DNA of 64,000 bases from an uncultured Christensenella sp. (GTDB lineage Bacteria > Bacillota > Clostridia > Christensenellales > UBA3700), in assembly GCA_949284695.1 (NCBI GenBank), contig CASDWJ010000005.1:90093-154092 (forward strand). The letters run 5' to 3'. Positions 18,581 to 29,525 of the stretch are shown in pieces. The first letter of the stretch is position 1. The number at the start of each line of letters is the position of its first letter. A program made the position numbers and the translations under genes. The notes below the pieces were generated by a model. It had not been told where the DNA came from and searched no databases. It saw only the letters and a program-made list of their open reading frames with translations.

Positions 18581-18760
18581 ATGTCTACTGTCAGAGTCGG
18601 TGAAAACGAATCGTTGGACAGCGCTCTCAGACGCTTCAAGCGTAAGTGCGCGAGAGACGGCATTATCGGTGACCTCCGCAAGAAAGAGGCTTACGAGAAG
18701 CCCAGCGTAAAGCGCAAGAAGAAGGCTGAAGCTGCTCGCAAGAGAATGTACAAGTCCTAA
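18581..18760 (+). CDS. rpsU: 30S ribosomal protein S21
   Basis: A 59-codon gene that falls under usual length cut-offs. The product begins [20 protein letters not shown] and continues with [20 protein letters not shown] and a lysine/arginine-rich tail ending RKRMYKS, all typical of S21 on the small subunit platform. AAGGAGG lies 7 nt upstream of the ATG. It has its own consensus promoter and terminator. Confidence 0.97.
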   Translation: MSTVRVGENESLDSALRRFKRKCARDGIIGDLRKKEAYEKPSVKRKKKAEAARKRMYKS

Positions 18761-18767
18761 GAGAATC

Positions 18768-18792
18768 AACCGTCCGCAAGGGCGGTTTTTTC
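18768..18792 (+). terminator. Terminator of rpsU
   Basis: CCGTCC pairs with GGGCGG (one T-G pair) across GCAA, followed by six T residues. Confidence 0.88.
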
Positions 18793-18952
18793 GTGCCCCG
18801 ATACGGGGAGAAAAAGCGACGTGTCCGTCTTTTTCCGACGGAGACGAGACAAGTATTTTTATGTAAAAAAGCGTACCGAAAATTTCGCTTTTGTCGAAAA
18901 ACGTCGGGTTTTTTCTACTTTTGGAGAACGGTTATAAATTTTTTCAAAATTC

Positions 18953-18982
18953 TTGCCAATGTGTGGATAAGCGCGCTATTAT
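18953..18982 (+). promoter_or_regulatory. Probable promoter of the 19041 gene
   Basis: TTGCCA and TATTAT with an 18-bp spacer. The leader contains an inverted repeat GTTGAA ... TTCAAC before the ribosome site. The AT-rich stretch from 18793 to here shows only short hairpins. Confidence 0.5.
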
Positions 18983-19040
18983 GCTGTTGTTGAAAATACC
19001 AAAGACAGCAAAAAAATTCAACGGTGTGAGGAGAAATCAA

Positions 19041-19364
19041 ATGGTGCAAAAAAGTGAAAAATCTATGCATTTTCTGGCAAGACAGGCAAAGTACAGAATG
19101 ACGGGCGGATATTACGGCGCGGCGGCGAGACGCGGCGACAACGGACGCTCTCTCAAACAGAATTTCGAGAACAGACTTCTGCTCGACAAGATAGAAGCGC
19201 TCGTCAAGTCGGGTACTGACACGCATGACGCGATAGGAAGGCTCGTAGACAAAAAGCTCATGGAGACGGCTGACGAAGTGACGAGACAGAGACACGTGCT
19301 TCAGATCGCCGCGACCTACGTCAAGGCAAAGAGAGAACTTACCCGACGCGCCCGTTCGGTATGA
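19041..19364 (+). CDS. Small basic protein of unknown function
   Basis: A 107-residue protein I do not recognise. It is rich in Arg and Lys, has no signal peptide or membrane helix, and looks mostly helical: a basic Gly-containing N-terminal part (RYRMTGGYYG-like region, RRGDNGRSLKQNF) and two amphipathic helices (NRLLLDKIEALVKSGTDTHDAIGRL and following, then RQRHVLQIAATYVKAKRELTRR). TGAGGAG lies 8 nt upstream of the ATG at 19041. It has its own promoter and terminator between rpsU and pcrA. Nucleic-acid or ribosome association would suit its charge but is a guess. Confidence 0.75.
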   Translation: MVQKSEKSMHFLARQAKYRMTGGYYGAAARRGDNGRSLKQNFENRLLLDKIEALVKSGTDTHDAIGRLVDKKLMETADEVTRQRHVLQIAATYVKAKRELTRRARSV

Positions 19365-19370
19365 CGTATG

Positions 19371-19393
19371 CCCGCCCTCGCGGCGGGTTTTTT
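19371..19393 (+). terminator. Terminator after the 19041 gene
   Basis: CCCGCC pairs with GGCGGG across CTCGC, followed by six T residues. Confidence 0.87.
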
Positions 19394-19444
19394 CATGCTT
19401 TTGCGCGCATTTTATTTTGCGCCTTTTCGTGTGTGCGATATCGT

Positions 19445-19473
19445 TTGTCTTATTCTGCCGATTATGGTAAAAT
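19445..19473 (+). promoter_or_regulatory. Promoter of pcrA
   Basis: TTGTCT (19445-19450) and TAAAAT (19468-19473) with a 17-bp spacer. Confidence 0.7.
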
Positions 19474-19525
19474 ATTTGTGCCGACGCGGGAGGCAGTCCT
19501 TCCGACGGGCGGCGCAGGAGATACA

Positions 19526-21745
19526 ATGGATTACGCTCAGTTACTCAATCCCGAACAACTCAAGCCGGTATACGATACCGAAGGCGCCGTACTCGTGCTC
19601 GCGGGCGCGGGCAGCGGCAAGACGCGCGTGTTGACGTACCGCATAGCTTATCTTATAGAGCACAACGGCGTGGAGCCTTACAATATCCTCGCCATCACGT
19701 TTACCAACAAGGCGGCGAACGAGATGAAAGAGAGAGTCGCGGCGGTCACGGGCGCGCAGGGCGTATGGATCTCTACCTTCCACTCGCTGTGCGCCAAGAT
19801 ATTGCGCATGGAGATCGCGGTGACGGGCAAGTATACCGCCAACTTTTCGATATACACGGACAGCGACAGCGACAAGATCGTCACGAGGATAATCAAAGAA
19901 CTCGGCATAGAGGACGGCGGGGAGCTCAAAAAGCAGATACGTTTTCACATTTCCAACGCTAAGAACCACGCGCTGTCGCCCGAGGAATACGCCAAGAGGA
20001 TCAACGGTATGCCGCACGCCGACGTCATAGTCAGGGCATTTGCCGCGTACGAGCGCCAGCTCGAGGCGAACAACGCGCTCGACTTCGACGATCTTATACT
20101 CAGGACGCTGTTGCTTTTCAAGGATTATCCCGACGTGCTGAAGAAGTATCAGGAGCGGTTCAGATACGTGCACGTCGACGAGTTTCAGGACACCAACAAG
20201 ATACAGTTCCTTCTCGTCCGCATGCTGACGGGCAGATACGGCAACCTGTTCGTGGTCGGCGACGACGATCAGAGCATATACGGCTGGAGAGGTGCAGAGG
20301 TGGGCAATATCCTCGATTTCAAAAAGCACTTTGCAGGTTGCAGGATATACAAGCTCGAGCGCAACTACCGCAGTACTTCCAACATTCTCGACCTCGCCAA
20401 CAGGATAATCGCGCACAACTCCGAGCGCATGGGTAAAACTCTGTGGACGGAGAGCGAAAAGGGCGTGGGCGTGACCTACCGCAGTCTTTACGACGACAGG
20501 CAGGAGGCGGACTTCGTGCTCGGGGAGATGATGTCGCTTATGCGTTACAACGGCTACAAGGCGGGCGATTTCGCGATACTCGTCAGGCAGACCGCGCTGA
20601 CCCGTCTTTTTGAGGAAAAACTCTATCTCTACAATCTGCCGTTCAGGCTGATCGGCGGGCAGAAGTTCTACGAACGCAAGGAGATCAAGGACGTGCTTGC
20701 CTACCTCAAGACGATAGCCAATCCGCGCGACAGGGAGAGCTTGGTGCGCATAATCAACGTGCCCAACCGCAAGATAGGAGAGGCGACCGTCGCAAAACTC
20801 GCGCTTGCCTGCTCGGAAAACGGATATACTATGCTCGAGGGACTTCTGCATTTCGACGAACTCGGCTTTACGGGCGCGACGAGGACGAAGCTGGAGCCTT
20901 TTGCTCAGCTGATGAAAGATCTGATCGCGCATAAGGATATGCCGCTTTTCGACTTCGTGCAGTACGCCGACGAAAAGATTGACTTCTGCAAGGATTACGA
21001 CAGGAGCGAGGACGAAGGACTCAGCCGCATAGAGAACGTCCAGCAGTTGTTCTCGTCGATAAGGGAGTTTTCAAAGGACAATCCCGAGGCGGGACTCGAA
21101 GAATATCTCCAGTCTGTCTCGCTCGTATCCGATAGCGAGGACGAGGAAGGCGAGGACAAGGTCACCGTCGCGACCGTGCACGGGGTCAAGGGCCTCGAGT
21201 TCAGATGCGTGTTCATCGTGGGGCTCGAGGACGGTATTTTCCCGTCGCTCCGCGCTTCGACGACGGAAAAGGAATTGCAGGAAGAACGCCGCATCATGTA
21301 CGTCGCCGTCACGAGGGCGAGAGAGAGACTGTATATCACCAACGCGCAGAGAAGGATGAGATTCGGCAGGATAGAGAACGGTCAGGCGAGCAGATTCCTG
21401 ACAGAGGGAGGTCTTATCTCGCCGATACAGTCCTATCCGAGACCCGACCGTCGCGGAGATCTGACCCCTTCGTTCGGCAAGAGCGTGGACGATCTGGTGC
21501 AAAGACCCAAGCCGCAGAGAAGTTACGGCGCTCCCGCGGTCGGCTCGACCGCAAGCGTGCAGACCGCGCCCGCCGTCAGGAACGCGGACGTCTCCCGTTT
21601 CAAGGTGGGAATGACCGTCGAGCACAGCCGTTTCGGCGTCGGTGTGATAGAGTCGATAACGGGCGAAAACGCAAAAATAAGATTCGAGGGACTGGGCGTA
21701 AAGACGTTCAATATGCGCCTCGCGCCGATAAAGATCGTGTCGTGA
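19526..21745 (+). CDS. pcrA: ATP-dependent DNA helicase PcrA/UvrD
   Basis: Superfamily 1A 3'-5' helicase for repair and replication-transcription conflicts. 739 residues: motif I AGAGSGKTRVL (Lys32), Ia AITFTNKAANEMKERV, motif II HVDEFQDTN, III VVGDDDQSIYGWRGAE, IV LERNYRST, V VTVATVHGVKGLEF, VI YVAVTRARERLYI. The C-terminal ~60 residues (FKVGMTVEHSRFGVGVIESI) are the Tudor-like RNA polymerase-binding domain. Start at 19526 after GCAGGAG. In Firmicutes pcrA commonly precedes ligA, as here. Confidence 0.97.
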   Translation: MDYAQLLNPEQLKPVYDTEGAVLVLAGAGSGKTRVLTYRIAYLIEHNGVEPYNILAITFTNKAANEMKERVAAVTGAQGVWISTFHSLCAKILRMEIAVTGKYTANFSIYTDSDSDKIVTRIIKELGIEDGGELKKQIRFHISNAKNHALSPEEYAKRINGMPHADVIVRAFAAYERQLEANNALDFDDLILRTLLLFKDYPDVLKKYQERFRYVHVDEFQDTNKIQFLLVRMLTGRYGNLFVVGDDDQSIYGWRGAEVGNILDFKKHFAGCRIYKLERNYRSTSNILDLANRIIAHNSERMGKTLWTESEKGVGVTYRSLYDDRQEADFVLGEMMSLMRYNGYKAGDFAILVRQTALTRLFEEKLYLYNLPFRLIGGQKFYERKEIKDVLAYLKTIANPRDRESLVRIINVPNRKIGEATVAKLALACSENGYTMLEGLLHFDELGFTGATRTKLEPFAQLMKDLIAHKDMPLFDFVQYADEKIDFCKDYDRSEDEGLSRIENVQQLFSSIREFSKDNPEAGLEEYLQSVSLVSDSEDEEGEDKVTVATVHGVKGLEFRCVFIVGLEDGIFPSLRASTTEKELQEERRIMYVAVTRARERLYITNAQRRMRFGRIENGQASRFLTEGGLISPIQSYPRPDRRGDLTPSFGKSVDDLVQRPKPQRSYGAPAVGSTASVQTAPAVRNADVSRFKVGMTVEHSRFGVGVIESITGENAKIRFEGLGVKTFNMRLAPIKIVS

Positions 21746-21778
21746 AAATGCGATACGATACCGCAGTATAACAAATAA

Positions 21779-23764
<1,986 letters not shown>

Positions 23765-23792
23765 AAAGGGCATTGAAAAGAAGGATAAACGG

Positions 23793-23822
23793 GCGACCGC
23801 GGGATACCGCGGCCGCTTTTTT
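23793..23822 (+). terminator. Terminator after ligA
   Basis: GCGACCGCGG pairs with CCGCGGCCGC (one mismatch) across GATA, followed by six T residues. Confidence 0.9.
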
Positions 23823-23887
23823 CAGACGCGGTCGCGCGGCTTTTGCAACATGCTATATATTTATTTATTTTTTACGCGGTAATAAAC

Positions 23888-23916
23888 TTGTAAAAAGCGC
23901 GCGTTTGTGTTATCAT
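23888..23916 (+). promoter_or_regulatory. Promoter of the yicC-to-rpe operon
   Basis: TTGTAA (23888-23893) and TATCAT (23911-23916) with a 17-bp spacer, about 25 bp upstream of the yicC ribosome site. Confidence 0.6.
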
Positions 23917-23948
23917 TTATTTTGATTATTTGTACGCGGAGGTTTTAA

Positions 23949-24830
23949 ATGACAGTCAAGAGCATGACCGGATACGGGAAAGGCATTTACGAAGACGGGC
24001 AACTCAAGATGACGGTCGAACTCAAAGTCGTGAATCACCGCTTTCTCGACGTGGCGATCAAAGCTCCCAAACAGTTCAACTTCGCCGAGGACGCTCTGAG
24101 AAAGGCGATCAAGGGCGGGCTTGTCAGAGGTCACGTCGACGTATACGTGAATTTTGAGGACAACAGAGAGGAAAAGAGCGGGATAGAGTGCGATTTTGCG
24201 CTTGCGGAGAGGTATGCCGCAATGGCGCGCGAGATCGCCGCACGTACCGGTGTCGTCGACAATCTCGGCACGAGCGAACTTCTCAAAATGCCCGACGTCG
24301 TCACGGTAAAAGTCGCTGACGTAGACGAAGAAGCGCTGCTCGGCGCGCTCCTTACGGCTTGCGGTCAGGCTATAGAAAACCTCGACAAGATGAGGCTTAA
24401 AGAGGGCGAGGCGATGAAATCGGACGTGCTCGCCAAGACCGCAGAGGTAGAGAAAATAGTCAAAGAGATAGAAAAGCTCGCTCCCGGCATGACCGCGGTG
24501 CATCGCGAAAAGGTCAGAGAAAGAGTACAGGAATACCTTGCGGGAGTAGCCGTGGACGAAGAAAAGTTCGTCAACGAGATGGCTTTTTATGCGGACAAAG
24601 TCGCCGTGGACGAAGAACTCACACGTCTTCAGAGCCATATCGCGCATCTGCGCTCGATCGTCGGAAAGGGCGGCGCGATCGGCAAACAGCTCGATTTCGT
24701 CGTTCAGGAGATGAACAGAGAAGCCAACACGACGGGCAGTAAGTGCTGCGACATCAACGTCGCAAATCTCGTCGTCGCGCTCAAGAGCGAGATAGAGAAG
24801 ATCCGCGAGCAGATCCAGAATATCGAATAA
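23949..24830 (+). CDS. yicC: YicC/YloC family endoribonuclease
   Basis: Conserved RNA-cleaving protein (YloC in Bacillus), 293 residues. N-terminal domain begins MTVKSMTGYGKGIYEDGQLK and continues with VELKVVNHRFLDVAIKAP; C-terminal DUF1732 carries LQSHIAHLRSIVGKGGAIGKQLDF and QEMNREANTTGSKCCD. GCGGAGG lies upstream. First gene of a nine-gene run; yicC-gmk-rpoZ-coaBC-priA is the standard Firmicutes order. Confidence 0.94.
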   Translation: MTVKSMTGYGKGIYEDGQLKMTVELKVVNHRFLDVAIKAPKQFNFAEDALRKAIKGGLVRGHVDVYVNFEDNREEKSGIECDFALAERYAAMAREIAARTGVVDNLGTSELLKMPDVVTVKVADVDEEALLGALLTACGQAIENLDKMRLKEGEAMKSDVLAKTAEVEKIVKEIEKLAPGMTAVHREKVRERVQEYLAGVAVDEEKFVNEMAFYADKVAVDEELTRLQSHIAHLRSIVGKGGAIGKQLDFVVQEMNREANTTGSKCCDINVANLVVALKSEIEKIREQIQNIE

Positions 24831-24857
24831 AATTTATCCGAGAGGAATTTAAAATAT

Positions 24858-25484
24858 ATGGAAAACAAGAAAGTACAGAAAGGTCAGCTCATAGTCGTCT
24901 CCGGTCCTTCGGGAGCGGGCAAAGGCACCGTTCTCGCGCACGCGTTCGACAGATACCCCAATCTGAGATATTCGGTATCCGTCACGACCAGAGCGCCGAG
25001 AGAAAAAGAGGTGGACGGCGTCGATTATTATTTCAAAAATATCGACGAGTATATGAAAATGCTCCACGACAACGAGTTCCTCGAGCACCAGTGCGTATAC
25101 GGCAATTACTACGGCACGCCGAGAAAGAAGGTCGAGGAAATGCTCGAGCAGGGCTACGACGTGGTCCTCGAGATAGACGTCAAGGGCGCGCTCGAGATAA
25201 AGAGCAGATTCGCAGAAGCCGTGATGATCTTCGTGACGCCCAGCAACAGAGCGACGATCGAGGAGAGGCTGAAGAAGCGTTCCACCGAGAAAGAGGAGGA
25301 ACTCATGGTGAGAATGGGTTCTGCGCTCGAGGAGCTGAAAAAGGCTGAAAAATACGACTACATAGTCGTCAACGACGATGCCGAAAGGAGCGCCGACGAC
25401 ATTGCGGCGATAATCCGCGCCGAAAAATGCAGTACGGGAAAAAACAAAGAATTTCTGAACAAACTTATCTACGGAGGTAACTGA
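24858..25484 (+). CDS. gmk: Guanylate kinase
   Basis: Phosphorylates GMP to GDP. 208 residues: P-loop GPSGAGKGTVL, GMP-binding SVSVTTRAPREKEVDGVDYYF and YYGTPRKKVEEML, then LEIDVKGALEIK. Spaced 27 nt from yicC with ribosome site GAGAGGAA. Confidence 0.97.
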   Translation: MENKKVQKGQLIVVSGPSGAGKGTVLAHAFDRYPNLRYSVSVTTRAPREKEVDGVDYYFKNIDEYMKMLHDNEFLEHQCVYGNYYGTPRKKVEEMLEQGYDVVLEIDVKGALEIKSRFAEAVMIFVTPSNRATIEERLKKRSTEKEEELMVRMGSALEELKKAEKYDYIVVNDDAERSADDIAAIIRAEKCSTGKNKEFLNKLIYGGN

Positions 25485-25487
25485 TAT

Positions 25488-25688
25488 ATGATGATCGATC
25501 CACCCATTGACAAACTCATCAAAAAAGCGGAGTGCAGATACGCCCTCGTATGCGGCGTTGCAAAGAGAGCGCGTCAGCTCGACACGCAGTATCCCGATCT
25601 TCTCGAAGAAGCGGGCATGAAGTCGCTCAGCTATGCGGCAAAAGAGGTCTACGAAGGCAAGATCGTGATCAAGAGGGACAACCAGTAA
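25488..25688 (+). CDS. rpoZ: RNA polymerase omega subunit
   Basis: Assists assembly of the beta-prime subunit. 66 residues, the short Firmicutes form, with MMIDPPIDKLIKKAECRYAL, VCGVAKRARQL and AAKEVYEGKIVI. GGAGGT lies 13 nt upstream of the first ATG and 16 nt upstream of the second; the start could be either of the two adjacent ATGs. Confidence 0.93.
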   Translation: MMIDPPIDKLIKKAECRYALVCGVAKRARQLDTQYPDLLEEAGMKSLSYAAKEVYEGKIVIKRDNQ

Positions 25689-25691
25689 TCT

Positions 25692-26876
25692 ATGCTCGAA
25701 AGCAAGAACGTATTAGTGGCGGTGACGGGCGGTATCGCCTGTTACAAGACTTGCGGACTCGTATCCGCATTGAAAAAAGCGGGGGCTTGCGTCAACGTTG
25801 TGATGACCGCGCACGCCGCCGGGTTCGTCGCGCCGCTTACGTTTGAAACGCTGTCGGGCAATCCCGTCGCGTGCGATATGTTCGCGCCCAAGGAGCACTG
25901 GGAAGTGGAGCACGTGTCGCTTGCAAAAAAAGCCGATCTCGTGATAATCGCGCCCGCGACCGCCAACGTGATAGACAAACTCGCGGCGGGGATAGCGGAC
26001 GATATGCTTACCACCACGCTTCTCGCGACCAAGGCGCACGTTATCGTATGTCCCGCGATGAACACCGCGATGTACGAAAACCCCGCGGTCGTCAAGGCTA
26101 TGGAGACGCTGAGGGGGCGCGGCTACGAATTTCTCGAGCCGGGCACGGGGCTTCTCGCCTGCGGCGACGTGGGCAAAGGCAGGATGTGCGAGCCTGAGGA
26201 GATATACGCCCGCGCGCTCGACGTGCTGATGCCAAAGAGAGACTACGTCGGCAAGACGGTGCTCGTCACGGCGGGAGCGACCAGAGAGGATATCGACGGG
26301 GTGCGCTTCATCTCCAATTACAGCAGCGGCAAGATGGGGATAGAGATAGCCAAAGCGGTGAAGAACAGAGGCGGCAGAGTTATTCTCGTCGTCGGCTTCG
26401 TTACCGCTGAGATACCGCGTTATATCGACGAGGTCGTCAGGGTAAAGAGCACGCGCGATATGTACGACGCGGTGCTCGGGAAACTCAAAGACTGCGACTT
26501 CGTGATCAAGGCGGCGGCGCCTGCGGATTACCGCATAGAGAAGGTCGCCGACGACAAGATAAAGGACGAAAGCGTCACCTTGAAACTTGTCAAGAACCCC
26601 GACGTCGCCAAGGCGGTCGGACAGGTCAAGGGAGACAGAAAACTCGTCGTGTTCTGCGCCGAAAAGCGCGAGCTTATAGAGCGCGCCAAGGGCAAACTCG
26701 CGTCCAAAAACGCCGATATGGTAGTCGCCAACGACGTCACCAAAGAGGGCGCGGGATTCGACGTGGACACCAATATCGCGACGATAATCACCAAAAACGG
26801 CAGGCAGGTCGATTGCGAGCTGATGACCAAGGCGAGCCTTGCCGGGATAATACTCGACGAGCTGATCGCTTTATGA
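25692..26876 (+). CDS. coaBC: Bifunctional CoaBC
   Basis: Phosphopantothenoylcysteine decarboxylase/synthetase, two steps of coenzyme A synthesis. 394 residues. The CoaC half has VTGGIACYKT, catalytic-His segment WEVEHVSLAKKADL, PAMNTAMYENP and the active-site Cys in GLLACGDVGKGRM. The CoaB half begins near residue 190 with VTAGATREDIDGVRFISN, then YSSGKMGIEIA and KAAAPADYRI. The stop overlaps priA as ATGA. Confidence 0.96.
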   Translation: MLESKNVLVAVTGGIACYKTCGLVSALKKAGACVNVVMTAHAAGFVAPLTFETLSGNPVACDMFAPKEHWEVEHVSLAKKADLVIIAPATANVIDKLAAGIADDMLTTTLLATKAHVIVCPAMNTAMYENPAVVKAMETLRGRGYEFLEPGTGLLACGDVGKGRMCEPEEIYARALDVLMPKRDYVGKTVLVTAGATREDIDGVRFISNYSSGKMGIEIAKAVKNRGGRVILVVGFVTAEIPRYIDEVVRVKSTRDMYDAVLGKLKDCDFVIKAAAPADYRIEKVADDKIKDESVTLKLVKNPDVAKAVGQVKGDRKLVVFCAEKRELIERAKGKLASKNADMVVANDVTKEGAGFDVDTNIATIITKNGRQVDCELMTKASLAGIILDELIAL

Positions 26877-29074
26877 TCTGCAAGGTGATAGTCGACATAA
26901 GCAACGGCGAAGTCGACAGGATATTCGATTATCTCGTTCCCGACGGGCTCGGGATAGAAAAAGGCGACAGAGTTCTGGTTCCCTTCGGCAATAAAAAGTT
27001 GGAGGGTTTTTGTATTGACAAGGCGGAGACGAGCGACTTCGACGTATCAAGACTGAAACCGGTCATATCAAAACTTGACGAATTTTCCTGCATAAGCGAA
27101 GAAATGCTCGCGCTCATGCGGTTTATGAAAGAGAAGTTCTATCTGCGCTATATCGACTGTCTCAGGCTTTTCATACCCGGACAGATGAGAGGCGGCAGGG
27201 TCAGAGAACTCAAACGTCTATATCTGGAGCTTGCGCCCGGGTTTACCGACGCGGAGAGAGAAGATATGATACCTGCGCGCGCCGTCAGGCAAAGAGAACT
27301 CGTCGAAAGACTGAAGCAGGGCGGCGAATATCTCAGCGTCGTGACCGAAGAATTCGGCGCGGCTACGGTCAATTCGCTCGTGGGAAAAGGCATTGTCTCC
27401 AAGACGGACAAGCCTGTTTACCGCAAACCGTACGACGGGGTGGGCGGCAATATGGATAAGGTCACGCTGACGACCGCTCAGCAGAACGCGGTGGACGCGA
27501 TACTCGGCGGTGAAAAGACGGTCTCTCTGCTTTACGGAGTGACGGGCAGCGGCAAGACCGAAGTATATATGAACGCGATAGAGCGCGTTCTCGCAGAGGG
27601 AAAGACGGCGATAATGCTCGTGCCCGAGATCTCGCTGACGCCGCAGATGCTCAGGAATTTCAGGGCGAGGTTTTCAAGCGGTGTCGCGATGCTTCACAGC
27701 GGTCTCAGTCAGGGCGAGAGATACGACGAGTGGAAAAGGCTTCTCACCGGAGAGGCGCGCATAGTCGTCGGCGCGAGGAGCGCGGTTTTCGCCCCGCTGA
27801 AAGACGTGGGTCTGATAATAATCGACGAGGAGCACGACGCGAGTTATTCGAGTGAATCCAATCCGAGGTACATTACGTCTGAGATCGCCAAATTCCGCGC
27901 TTCGTACAACGGCGGCAAGCTCGTGCTGGGCAGCGCAACGCCGTCGATAGAAAGTTTTCTTTTGGCGAAAAGAGGAGAGTATGCGCTCGTCAGTCTGCCC
28001 GACAGGATAAGCCGTCACGGCATGCCCGAAATAAAAATAGAAAATATGGCTCAGGAGCTTATCGCGGGCAACAACGGGATATTCTCCCGCCGTCTCGAGG
28101 CGGAACTCAGAAAGACGGTCGAAAACGGCAATCAGGCAATACTTTTCCTCAACAGGCGCGGGCACAGTTCGTTCGCGATGTGCAGGAAATGCGGCTACGT
28201 CGCCAAGTGCGAGGACTGCGACGTCACGCTGACGTACCACTCGGTAGACAACGTGCTGAAATGCCATTACTGCGGCAAAAAATACAAGATGCTGACTCAA
28301 TGCCCCGAGTGCGGGAGCAAGGAGATAAAATACGGCAAGATAGGCACTCAGAGGGTCGTCGAAGAACTTGAAAAGCTGTTCCCGGGCGTTGGGATACTGC
28401 GCATGGACAACGAGACGACGACCAAAAAATCGGCATATCTCGATATCCTCGGCGCGTTCAAGGCGAAAGAAGCGCAGATACTCGTCGGCACGCAGATGAT
28501 AGCAAAGGGTCACGACTTCCCGGACGTCACTCTCGTCGGGATACTCGACGCGGATATGAGCCTTTATTTCAGCGATTACAGGAGCGCGGAGAGGACGTTC
28601 CAGCTCGTTACTCAGGTCGCGGGCAGAGCGGGCAGGAGCGACAAGCAGGGCGTCGTGATACTTCAGACCTATTCGCCCAACCACTACGTGTACAGGTTTG
28701 CGAAGAATTACGACTATCTCGGGTTTTTCGAAAAGGAAAACAACGCAAGAGAGGTCACAGGCTTCCCGCCCTATTCCACGATAATAAGGATTCTGATGAC
28801 GGGCGAGGACGACGAGGAAGTCAGGACGTGCGCGAAGAATATGTTCGTCGACGTCAGGGCGTACGAACTTGAAAACAAGAGCGAATTTATGTTCTTGCAG
28901 GCGAGGCGTTCGCCCGTCGTGAGGATAGAGAAAAAATACCGCTATCAGATACTGATGCGGGTCAGAAGGGAATACGAAACGCTTGTCACGCGCGAAGTAT
29001 ACCGCATAATAAACGAAAATAAGACGAGGGGTGTCAGCGTGTTCGCCGAGATAAATCCCCAGAGTCTGAGTTGA
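26873..29074 (+). CDS. priA: Primosomal helicase PriA
   Basis: Restarts stalled replication forks. 733 residues: N-terminal DNA-binding domain (ICKVIVDISNGEVDRIFDYL), helicase motifs GVTGSGKTEVYM, DEEHDASYSSE and VLGSATPSIESFLL, and a zinc-binding insert with paired cysteines (CRKCGYVAKCEDC, CHYCGKKY, CPECGS). The helicase C-terminal motif is VTQVAGRAGR. Starts at 26873 by ATGA overlap with coaBC; the upstream in-frame region is antisense-like read-through of coaBC. Confidence 0.97.
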   Translation: MICKVIVDISNGEVDRIFDYLVPDGLGIEKGDRVLVPFGNKKLEGFCIDKAETSDFDVSRLKPVISKLDEFSCISEEMLALMRFMKEKFYLRYIDCLRLFIPGQMRGGRVRELKRLYLELAPGFTDAEREDMIPARAVRQRELVERLKQGGEYLSVVTEEFGAATVNSLVGKGIVSKTDKPVYRKPYDGVGGNMDKVTLTTAQQNAVDAILGGEKTVSLLYGVTGSGKTEVYMNAIERVLAEGKTAIMLVPEISLTPQMLRNFRARFSSGVAMLHSGLSQGERYDEWKRLLTGEARIVVGARSAVFAPLKDVGLIIIDEEHDASYSSESNPRYITSEIAKFRASYNGGKLVLGSATPSIESFLLAKRGEYALVSLPDRISRHGMPEIKIENMAQELIAGNNGIFSRRLEAELRKTVENGNQAILFLNRRGHSSFAMCRKCGYVAKCEDCDVTLTYHSVDNVLKCHYCGKKYKMLTQCPECGSKEIKYGKIGTQRVVEELEKLFPGVGILRMDNETTTKKSAYLDILGAFKAKEAQILVGTQMIAKGHDFPDVTLVGILDADMSLYFSDYRSAERTFQLVTQVAGRAGRSDKQGVVILQTYSPNHYVYRFAKNYDYLGFFEKENNAREVTGFPPYSTIIRILMTGEDDEEVRTCAKNMFVDVRAYELENKSEFMFLQARRSPVVRIEKKYRYQILMRVRREYETLVTREVYRIINENKTRGVSVFAEINPQSLS

Positions 29075-29081
29075 GGTATTT

Positions 29082-29525
29082 ATGGCACTCAGAGACATTG
29101 TGAAAGACGGCAATCCCGTCCTCAGAAAAAAGAGCAGAGAGGTCACGGTTTTTGACGAAAAACTGGGCAAACTTCTCGACGATATGCACGAGACCATGCT
29201 CGCCGCCGACGGTTGCGGACTTGCCGCGCCGCAGGTAGGGCTTCTCAAGCGCGTCGCGGTCGTAGAGACCGAGGACGGCTATTTCGAGTTCGTCAACCCC
29301 GTGATAATCGCGCAGTCGGGCAGTCAGCAGGGACCCGAAGGCTGTCTCAGCGTTCCGGGAAGAAGCGAAGAAGTCGTCCGTCCCGACAAGATAACCGTGG
29401 TATTTCAGGACAGAAAGGGCAAAAAGTACGAGGGAAAATTCGAAGGCTTCCTCGCTCGCGCCTGCTGTCACGAATTCGATCATCTCGACGGGATCCTCTA
29501 TTACGACAAGGCGGTGAAGGCATGA
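29082..29525 (+). CDS. def: Peptide deformylase
   Basis: Metalloenzyme removing the N-formyl group from nascent proteins. 147 residues with all three motifs: GCGLAAPQVGL, EGCLSVPGR (metal Cys) and CCHEFDHLDGILYYD (HExxH). Seven bases after priA; the stop overlaps fmt as ATGA. Confidence 0.96.
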   Translation: MALRDIVKDGNPVLRKKSREVTVFDEKLGKLLDDMHETMLAADGCGLAAPQVGLLKRVAVVETEDGYFEFVNPVIIAQSGSQQGPEGCLSVPGRSEEVVRPDKITVVFQDRKGKKYEGKFEGFLARACCHEFDHLDGILYYDKAVKA

